Shown: piece after piece, positions 62,401 through 64,000 of the stretch
How the letters are laid out: the number at the start of each line of letters is the position of its first letter
Numbering within the stretch: the first letter of the stretch is position 1
Assembly: GCA_029582265.1 (NCBI GenBank)
Contig: CM055816.1
Location: forward strand, 89,247,204 to 89,311,203
Length of the DNA stretch: 64,000 nt
Direction of reading: 5' to 3'
Origin: Zoroaster sp. YZ-2022
Taxonomy: Eukaryota; Echinodermata; Asteroidea; Forcipulatida; Zoroasteridae
Position numbers and translations under genes: made by a program
Notes under the pieces: model-generated
Databases searched by the model: none
What the model saw: the letters and a program-made list of their open reading frames with translations, nothing else
Told to the model about the DNA's origin: nothing

Positions 62401-63412
62401 TCCGCTGTCCAAAAAAAAATTGCGTGTATACACGGCCTCCGAAGCGAACTGGTTAAAGGGACAATATTGTCACAATCAACAGGGCATGGAATCAGAGTGC
62501 TAGTTTTAGATTAACTCAGTGACTGAAAAATAATACCCCACATGGTAAGGTCATATTACTGTTGCTGCTGCATAAATGAGCCAGTAATTATCAGTCACTG
62601 TGTTCATCTTGAACAAGAACACAGATTCCATGCCCTTACCCATGACACTGATTCCATGAAAGTCTGCCCTGATCGTGTCGATATTGTAACATTTATGACA
62701 TCCTTTGATATTCTTCTATCTAGAGTAATTTAATTTAAGTAAACTTCCTAAAACAATTTCACAAATGATTGTTTTACTTTTGGAGACAAGTATGACAAAT
62801 CTGAGTGATTTTTTGTATTTTCTCATTAACGACCAATTAAAATACACTGAAACTTTTACAGGTTGGTTATTGTACATATCTCATGAGAATTACAAAGTAT
62901 GGATGCATTTGTAGTTATAATATTTAAATTTATCATTTCAGATGACCTATAAGCCCATTGATTCCAAAGATGCCTATATCATGTCTAAAATCCGTCCAAT
63001 GACTAAGACAGAGAGACATCCAGCCAAGTTTGATGATCGAACAATCAACAAGCGTTTCTACAAAGACTGGGGAGTGAAACCACGCATACGATACGGTGAC
63101 TTACATGAAGCTAATATCTATAAGCCTGCAATAGGTCAGATGGCATCCCAGTCTGAGACGATGAATAAATATGATGGCAAGACACTAAGTGAACGTACAC
63201 GTCCATTCCTTCCTGCTAATAACCCTATAGAAGCTGCAGGAAAGCAAGATTTTCGCACAGTACACATGGAGACATATAAGGGTAAGCGTAAACCTTTGTG
63301 TAAAGCAGAGGCGTATGCTCTTCAGCAGGAACTAAGAAGGAAGAAGGGGTTGAGTGTTAGTGGACCTCAGTATACTTTAGATGCTGTAGAACAATTAACG
63401 GCAACTTTGTAG
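35187..63412 (+). CDS. SAXO: Stabilizer of axonemal microtubules (SAXO/FAM154 family), seven exons, complete
   Basis: Microtubule-inner or microtubule-associated protein of cilia and flagella; SAXO proteins bind and stabilise axonemal, centriolar and basal-body microtubules through short repeated Mn modules. Exons 35187-35284, 37896-38145, 40058-40286, 48113-48238, 50094-50319, 61538-61676 and 62942-63412 join in frame to 1539 nt, 512 residues, with GT..AG at every junction. The N-terminus has the family cysteine motif C-I-C-E-L-C-D-C (residues 25-32) followed by G-R-H and C41. About nine Mn-like modules follow, for example FEEKTSYSVSYQG, FDSRTSNKEHYKHW, FDHITTNKHTYKD, FDGKTQNMRDFPGY and FDDRTINKRFYKDW. 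An in-frame TAA at 35154-35156 supports the ATG chosen. Length is close to the vertebrate proteins. It is the only intact host gene seen. Introns are filled with mobile elements. No AATAAA was found before the window end. Confidence 0.93.
35285..35403. other. Start of SAXO intron 1
   Basis: Short unique intron DNA before the first MITE. Confidence 0.5.
35412..35855 (-). mobile_element. hAT-like MITE family H, copy 3 (SAXO intron 1)
   Basis: GGTAGAATGTCGTATCCGAC at the left and GTCGGATATGACATTCTTTC at the right, flanked by perfect 8-bp atttctgg (35404-35411, 35856-35863). Confidence 0.92.
35985..36121 (-). mobile_element. SINE S1 fragment (SAXO intron 1)
   Basis: Minus-strand head and start of body only: 'gtgtcgtggccgagcagtct' through 'ttcctcaagcaagacac'-like sequence. 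The head end lies next to the 8-bp duplication of the element at 36128. Confidence 0.75.
36128..36985 (+). mobile_element. hAT-like element (TAGGGCTGTGC ends) with family H MITE inside
   Basis: TAAGGCTGTGC at the left and GCACAGCCCTA at the right, flanked by perfect 8-bp ctccacct (36120-36127, 36986-36993). Repeated 'cggatacccg' words lie near both ends in opposite orientation. Confidence 0.88.
36430..36891 (+). mobile_element. hAT-like MITE family H, copy 4, nested
   Basis: GGAAAGAATGTCGTATCCGG to GACATTCTACCC with perfect 8-bp aagacgtt on both sides (36422-36429, 36892-36899). Inserted in the element at 36128. Confidence 0.93.
37268..37622 (-). mobile_element. tRNA-Leu-headed SINE S1 (SAXO intron 1)
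   Basis: (AAT)n tail at 37268-37288, then the reversed S1 body and head ending 'gctcggccacgacactcc'. The shadow frame with R-S-S-L-P-D-S-S-S-G-V is SINE sequence. Confidence 0.88.
37896..38145 (+). CDS. SAXO: SAXO exon 2
   Basis: Completes codon 33 and codes residues 34-116: RHKHHKNC, then LSHYQETYKGP, a proline-rich linker and an Mn-like FHTIQRSDYQQR. Acceptor tttttttacag. Donor GTCAGT is not the commonest form; a GTAAAA four bases on would break the frame into exon 3, so GTCAGT is preferred. Intron 2 is 1912 bp. Confidence 0.85.
38323..38990 (+). repeat. 19-bp minisatellite, about 35 units (SAXO intron 2)
   Basis: Units of 'taccgttgtactttgttct' with a T/G variant (tgtgttc) and rare 'acagttg'. 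Because 19 is not a multiple of three, each forward frame passes through all three phases of the unit, yet all are stop-free, giving three overlapping 177-248-codon artefact frames of V-L-C-S-Y-R-C-T-L-F-L-P. Confidence 0.95.
39068..39212 (+). mobile_element. Family B element, partial copy 2 (SAXO intron 2)
   Basis: 'cagggcatggaatcagagtg', 'ctagttttagattaaccc' and 'tgctgctgcataaatgagcc' match the copies at 4046 and 62456. The right end is missing. Confidence 0.65.
39246..39498 (+). mobile_element. MITE family G, copy 2 (SAXO intron 2)
   Basis: CATGGGCGGATCCAGAACAT to CTGGATCCGCCAATG, flanked by tagag on both sides (39241-39245, 39499-39503). Confidence 0.8.
39537..39895 (+). mobile_element. 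SINE S1 (SAXO intron 2)
   Basis: Head 'gatggccgagtcatcag' and 'gggttcgaatccc', standard body, ending 'ataagtccacattatt'. Confidence 0.85.
39884..40008 (+). repeat. (ATT)n / (GTTATT)n microsatellite
   Basis: Expanded SINE tail: ATT repeats change into GTTATT repeats, then back to ATT. Ends about 50 bp before exon 3. Confidence 0.95.
40058..40286 (+). CDS. SAXO: SAXO exon 3
   Basis: Residues 117-192 and one base of codon 193. Contains Mn-like FEEKTSYSVSYQG and FDSRTSNKEHYKHW. Acceptor tttttaacag, donor GTATGT. Confidence 0.93.
40434..40703 (+). mobile_element. MITE family T (TACTACTCAAAAC ends), copy 1
   Basis: About 31-bp inverted ends (TACTACTCAAAACAATTTAG.. / ..GTTTTGAGTAGTA). It lies only in the left arm of the 7.7-kb element; the right arm near 47850 shows the uninterrupted site, which gives a TA target duplication with one base changed on the left. 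Confidence 0.9.
41012..41691 (-). mobile_element. THAP-domain-bearing DNA element, P-element-like
   Basis: GGGGACTGTC at the left and GTCAGTCCCC-type end at the right, flanked by gcttaatg (41004-41011) and gtttaatg (41692-41699), a 7/8 8-bp duplication. An 8-bp duplication together with a THAP domain fits the P superfamily. The element is too short for a full transposase. Confidence 0.65.
41154..41412 (-). pseudogene. THAP zinc-finger domain, broken by a one-base frameshift
   Basis: On the minus strand an ATG at about 41412 opens MPGRCVAAGC and then shifts out of frame. The expected continuation NTTKNGVSLHLFPSD, YRRIWTSKVRL and LCSDHFEPSFEPN is in the neighbouring frame down to a stop at 41154. 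Together these show the C-x4-C, the conserved F-P and W, and the C-x2-H of the THAP C2CH zinc finger, a sequence-specific DNA-binding domain of P-type transposases and some host factors. One extra base near 41376 accounts for the break. The usual C-terminal A-V-P-T-F box is not seen, and no catalytic domain follows before the end of the element. A dead copy. Confidence 0.75.
41869..42815 (+). mobile_element. TTAA-flanked piggyBac-like element, 947 bp
   Basis: TTAA at 41865-41868 and 42816-42819. Ends CTCTTTCTGGACGG and, inverted, CTCTTTCTAGCCGG. Inside, a short acidic frame near 42230-42310 (SDGSFDF and DDVDFEHPDS) resembles the acidic N-terminus typical of piggyBac transposases, but no catalytic region follows. 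Confidence 0.65.
43017..43690 (+). pseudogene. Degenerate copy of an uncharacterised transposon-associated protein
   Basis: Plus-strand pieces spread over shifted frames: 43017-43313 (MAYEMIEIWYQAYYVSLT, with LSWDQLYRCVRC near the end), then PGPLCHSRWLTLAQRNLCL near 43345-43400, TDGPKNRYFMI near 43505, and NAFHAHPENLLLAMLADEDP near 43600-43665. The trio of S/L-S-x-D-Q..., P-G-x-x-x-H-S-R-W-L-T and H-P-E-N-x-L-L-A-M-L-x-D recalls a family of uncharacterised proteins abundant in cnidarians, arthropods and other invertebrates, often multi-copy. Several frameshifts and stops show it is dead. Function unknown. The family recall is from memory. Confidence 0.5.
43691..44923. other. Interior of the 7.7-kb element, no gene recognised
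   Basis: No supported coding or repeat structure. Confidence 0.4.
44924..46077 (-). mobile_element. L2/CR1-like LINE, 5'-truncated, minus strand
   Basis: 3' end on the minus strand is 'ggcgctttacaaatgcttgt' followed by (ATT)n at 44924-44941, typical of L2/CR1-type tails. The 5' end stops within the reverse transcriptase. Confidence 0.85.
45053..46077 (-). pseudogene. Broken reverse transcriptase of L2/CR1-like LINE
   Basis: Minus-strand 45724-46077 has SLSSGVPQGSVLGPLFFTIY and the palm segment, where the catalytic Y-x-D-D reads Y-M-S-D (45889-45900), so a catalytic aspartate is lost. After a frame change, 45053-45478 has the C-terminal region: LHWLPVKQRVAFKIM, APTYLQDLL, RHLRSSDKHLLVTPRTRT, YGDQAF, LWNSLPQEIR. 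Between them the frame is disrupted. The protein would have copied the LINE RNA; this copy cannot. Confidence 0.88.
46364..46685. mobile_element. TIR element rich in 'ccgtgaaatt' words
   Basis: Ends accctgaaaatgccc / 'ggattttcagggtatt' are inverted. Inside, words like 'accgtgaaattgc', 'gccgtgaaaatgc' and 'gccatgaaa' recur about ten times at irregular spacing. Confidence 0.6.
46686..47614. other. Interior of the 7.7-kb element
   Basis: AT-rich, with 'caatccctggg' duplicated near 47250. No gene recognised. Confidence 0.4.
48113..48238 (+). CDS. SAXO: SAXO exon 4
   Basis: Codes the end of codon 193 to residue 234 plus one base: SILYPGKKLGELESVTQTDF and the linker that follows. Acceptor atattttcag, donor GTATGT. 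Confidence 0.92.
48248..48514 (+). mobile_element. MITE family T, copy 2 (SAXO intron 4)
   Basis: Starts 10 nt into the intron. Flanked by TA on both sides. Same orientation as copies 1 and 4. Confidence 0.9.
48515..49204. other. SAXO intron 4, no feature
   Basis: Unique AT-rich DNA with one poly(C) run at about 48900. Confidence 0.4.
49215..49448 (+). repeat. Minisatellite with 57-bp higher-order unit (SAXO intron 4)
   Basis: Subunits 'acttttgaaaatgacaatga'+c (21 bp), 'acttttgaatatgac' (15 bp) and a 21-bp variant with 'agt' for 'aat' repeat in the same order, giving a 57-bp unit about three times. It ends next to a hairpin (gacacctattg / cataggtgtc). All lengths are multiples of three, hence the artefact frames on both strands. 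Confidence 0.9.
49530..50050 (-). mobile_element. MITE family T, copy 3, reversed, with family G MITE inside
   Basis: Opposite orientation to copies 1, 2 and 4. TA flanks. Interrupted at 49660-49892 by a family G MITE. It ends 43 bp before exon 5. Confidence 0.88.
49660..49892 (-). mobile_element. MITE family G, copy 3, nested
   Basis: Ends at ..GGATCCGCCCATG and is flanked by atgtc on both sides (49655-49659, 49893-49897). Its other end lacks the terminal GGCGGATCC block although the duplication abuts it. A 17-bp direct repeat 'cattcagtagtcatgtc' lies just before it. Confidence 0.75.
50094..50319 (+). CDS. SAXO: SAXO exon 5
   Basis: Residues 235-309 and two bases of codon 310. Contains Mn-like FDHITTNKHTYKD and FDGKTQNMRDFPGY. 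Acceptor catgtacag, donor GTATGT. Intron 5 is 11218 bp. Confidence 0.93.
50372..50748 (-). mobile_element. SINE S1 (SAXO intron 5)
   Basis: (AAT)n tail at about 50372-50412, reversed body and head ending 'gctcggccacgacactcc'. Confidence 0.88.
50916..51180 (+). mobile_element. MITE family T, copy 4 (SAXO intron 5)
   Basis: Same orientation as copies 1 and 2. The right end runs straight into a short SINE fragment (51180-51252, (AAT)n plus 'tgtgtggacttatatagcg'). Confidence 0.88.
51253..51656. other. SAXO intron 5, no feature
   Basis: No supported repeat or gene. Confidence 0.4.
51661..51904 (-). mobile_element. TTAA MITE family C (CCAGTTCGCGTCGG ends), copy 1
   Basis: TTAA at 51657-51660 and 51905-51908. 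CCTGTTCGCGTCGGGAATA and 'ctccgacgcgaactgg' are inverted ends. Confidence 0.85.
52078..52320 (+). mobile_element. TTAA MITE family C, copy 2, inverted
   Basis: TTAA at 52074-52077 and 52321-52324. Opposite orientation to copy 1, 173 bp away, so the pair forms a large inverted repeat. Confidence 0.87.
52326..52766. mobile_element. TIR element with GGGTCATTCCATGAACG ends
   Basis: GGGTCATTCCATGAACGTGG / ..CACGTTCATGGAATGACCC are 22-bp inverted repeats, flanked by taat on both sides (52322-52325, 52767-52770). The ends and 4-bp duplication resemble those of the 5.9-kb element at 14507. Sola-type is possible. Confidence 0.8.
53061..53393. mobile_element. TIR element with TACTATACCTCATACATATT ends
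   Basis: TACTATACCTCATACATATT and its complement at the right. Flanked by gaacaaat (53053-53060) and aaacaaat (53394-53401), 7/8 of a possible 8-bp duplication. The inside has 'gcatgcgtagtagactg' facing 'cagtctactacacatgc'. Confidence 0.75.
53405..53538. mobile_element. Foldback palindrome, about 135 bp
   Basis: 'ataacatggtttatttcggg' to the centre 'gacaaactagtttgtc', then the complement to 'actatgttatat'. Near-perfect arms of about 65 bp. Confidence 0.8.
53539..54705. other. SAXO intron 5, no gene recognised
   Basis: The open frame 54127-54492 has no recognised domain and no conserved-looking motif. Confidence 0.4.
54706..54793 (+). mobile_element. hAT-like MITE family H, copy 5, left end only
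   Basis: GGAAAGAATGTCGTATCCGG through 'aaccactaaccagttaaaaa' and 'tcattctgtcaatg', then the match stops. Confidence 0.8.
54826..54890 (+). repeat. tRNA-like segment upstream of the 145-bp array
   Basis: 'agtggctagatgggttaa' resembles an A box region and 'gcaggtccagagtccac' a diverged B box region. No cloverleaf confirmed. Possibly a SINE head. Confidence 0.25.
55057..59818 (-). repeat. Tandem array of about 33 units of 145 bp with tRNA-like A and B boxes (SAXO intron 5)
   Basis: Each unit on the plus strand reads 'gatgggtttgaacccaggac', 'cttctcatctagagtccc', 'aagcccttccactgggctac', then an AT-rich spacer ending 'aaccttagaatggacaat'. On the minus strand it gives GTAGCCCAGTGGAAGGGC (A-box match TAGCCCAGTGG, with a D-arm-like GCCC/GGGC) and, about 30 bp on, GTCCTGGGTTCAAACCC (B-box match GGTTCAAACCC). 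Thus each unit carries a tRNA-derived polymerase III-type module. The anticodon arm does not pair well, so these are not standard tRNAs. Units at the array ends (before 55200, after 59400) are the most diverged. The repeated 82-codon frames are artefacts. Confidence 0.9.
59868..60100 (+). mobile_element. LINE 3'-end-like fragment with (AAT)n
   Basis: (AAT)n at about 59868-59886 followed by 'gatttgtagcacacacatat', 'ccaccctgctgggcgctcaa' and 'ggcgcggaaacaaagaaaaa', similar in layout to the 3' end of the LINE at 44924 read in reverse. Weak. Confidence 0.4.
60100..60960 (-). pseudogene. Gypsy-like LTR retrotransposon remnant (RNase H end to integrase zinc finger)
   Basis: Minus-strand pieces in the order expected for a Ty3/Gypsy pol: near 60960-60850 FFDPNKETIIQVDIF, GLGAALTQDNKPIVYTS (RNase H); 60775-60575 ending YDVTITYRPGKDMLLADSLS (RNase H end, the Y-R-P-G-K..A-D-x-L-S-R motif); 60420-60360 WWSFRDELS; then after a frame change LHEGHQGMGK and YEIPTRPWQVDS at 60314-60130 (start of the integrase zinc-finger region). 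Several frameshifts and stops interrupt it, no LTRs are visible, and the conserved zinc-finger histidine/cysteine set is not complete. It lies antisense within SAXO intron 5 and is inactive. Confidence 0.82.
61024..61437 (+). mobile_element. Family P repeat, copy 3 (SAXO intron 5)
   Basis: 'ttgtagctttgcatggtgaa', 'gcagtgacactatgtg', 'gtagtaaatagttctgaaaa' on the left and 'ctatttactactcaaaagag' on the right are inverted. Diverged relative to the copies at 15714 and 31999. Confidence 0.6.
61538..61676 (+). CDS. SAXO: SAXO exon 6
   Basis: Residues 310-356: LEFVTEQRSQYPGHDTRQ and a threonine-rich stretch FTTTTTNK. Acceptor attttgtccag, donor GTATGA. Ends in phase 0. Intron 6 is 1265 bp. Confidence 0.9.
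61826..62452 (+). mobile_element. TTAA family C, longer copy 3 (SAXO intron 6)
   Basis: TTAA at 61822-61825 and 62453-62456. Ends CCAGTTGACGTCGGGAATAT and 'cctccgaagcgaactgg'. At 627 bp it is longer than the 243-bp copies at 51661 and 52078, which share only its end segments. Confidence 0.82.
62456..62690 (+). mobile_element. Family B element, copy 3 (SAXO intron 6)
   Basis: 'aagggacaatattgtcacaa', 'cagggcatggaatcagagtg' and, towards the right, 'agattccatgccc' and 'gtcgatattgtaaca'. Abuts the TTAA of family C. Confidence 0.65.
62942..63412 (+). CDS. SAXO: SAXO exon 7 (terminal)
   Basis: Residues 357-512 and TAG. Contains Mn-like FDDRTINKRFYKDW and YDGKTLSERTRPFLP, then a basic stretch (LQQELRRKKG) near the C-terminus. 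Acceptor atttcag immediately before ATG. This ATG is an internal methionine codon, since upstream exons join in frame. Confidence 0.94.
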   Translation: MTYKPIDSKDAYIMSKIRPMTKTERHPAKFDDRTINKRFYKDWGVKPRIRYGDLHEANIYKPAIGQMASQSETMNKYDGKTLSERTRPFLPANNPIEAAGKQDFRTVHMETYKGKRKPLCKAEAYALQQELRRKKGLSVSGPQYTLDAVEQLTATL

Positions 63413-63451
63413 ACCACTAGGAAGACACTGATGGTAATATCAAAGTATTAA

Positions 63452-63714
63452 CCCGAACCACCCCAAATCCATCAAAATCCTCCAAGGGGCACTTTTTGGG
63501 AAAAATTCAGCGCTGTTGGAAACTGGTACTTTCACCTCTTTAAATGGAGCAAAATTACTACCTGGTAAGAAGTACAGGCCATAAGTGCTGAATATGAAAG
63601 ATCAACGAAAATGCATGGTGCATTTTGAAGATAAGGGCATGTTTCCAAAAGTGCACTGATGGATTTTGGAGGATTCAGGAAGGTTCCTAGCCAGAATACC
63701 TAGGGGGGTTAGGG
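63452..63714 (+). mobile_element. TTAA-flanked MITE just after the SAXO stop codon
   Basis: TTAA at 63448-63451 and 63715-63718. CCCGAACCACCCC and 'ggggggttaggg' mark the ends, and 'ccatcaaaatcctcc' faces 'ggattttggaggattc'. If the SAXO 3' UTR extends past 63448, this element is part of it. Related words occur at 7431-7660. Confidence 0.65.
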
Positions 63715-63718
63715 TTAA

Positions 63719-64000
63719 TCAAGTCTAGCCTTATTGCAAATGTGGTCACCCAGTTTTCATTTGAGCAGTCTGTCCGCTAAGGTTGTTCAATGCAAACATT
63801 TGCTTTCTGGAAACATTAGCCATTGTATTTGTACAACTAAAATGAACTTGGTTGTTTCTTGAGCCTTGATATTATTATGTACATTGTAGATATATGTACA
63901 TATCAAATTACAGAATGCTATTGTATGTGTTTGTTTTATATTAGATAATACGTTATCAGAAGTCTATTAATTACATTAGGCCCTCCCAAAAAAATATCCA
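63719..64000. other. Downstream of SAXO, no feature
   Basis: No AATAAA polyadenylation signal or coding region seen before the window end. Confidence 0.4.

Noticed and set aside
62942..63412. Stand-alone 156-residue gene starting at this ATG
   Set aside because: The ATG directly follows an AG acceptor, and six upstream exons join to it in phase. It is SAXO exon 7.

Overview
The window is animal nuclear DNA: long introns with GT..AG splice sites, LINE, SINE and MITE insertions, minisatellites and no bacterial-style gene packing. The one intact host gene I can build is a stabilizer of axonemal microtubules (SAXO/FAM154 family). With the repeat content (tRNA-headed SINEs with (ATT)n tails, many TTAA and 8-bp-TSD elements, frequent ACATGTACATG-type motifs) it suggests a marine invertebrate, perhaps an echinoderm or hemichordate. 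That placement is inference, not proof.

Layout. Positions 1-35150 are intergenic as far as I can see. A clipped DUF4817-like transposon gene lies at the left edge. Then come three copies of a 430-450 bp foldback MITE, tRNA-Leu-headed SINEs, a 21-bp minisatellite (10481-11352), and a 5.9-kb DNA transposon (14507-20390) with repeated GTCACACACGTGAC sites near both ends; a dead Jockey-like LINE sits inside it. Several hAT-like elements with clear 8-bp target duplications follow, some nested. Positions 35150-64000 are dominated by the SAXO gene: seven exons (35187-35284, 37896-38145, 40058-40286, 48113-48238, 50094-50319, 61538-61676, 62942-63412), 1539 nt in frame, 512 residues.

The SAXO introns are made mostly of mobile DNA. 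Intron 1 holds a hAT-like element inside another. Intron 2 holds a 19-bp minisatellite. Intron 3 is almost entirely one 7.7-kb long-inverted-repeat transposon, inserted 13 nt after the splice donor and itself carrying a THAP-domain element, a TTAA element, an unrecognised transposon-type gene remnant and an L2/CR1-like LINE. Intron 4 has inverted MITEs and a minisatellite. Intron 5 has about 33 tandem copies of a 145-bp unit whose minus strand carries tRNA-like A and B boxes, plus a Gypsy remnant. Intron 6 has a TTAA element. Each splice junction keeps the frame, so the gene looks functional despite the load.

The most unusual items are the tandem tRNA-like array, the 5.9-kb element with palindromic subterminal sites and a possible transposase C-terminus, the 7.7-kb element filling a formerly about 128-bp intron, and inverted MITE pairs flanking exons 4 and 5.
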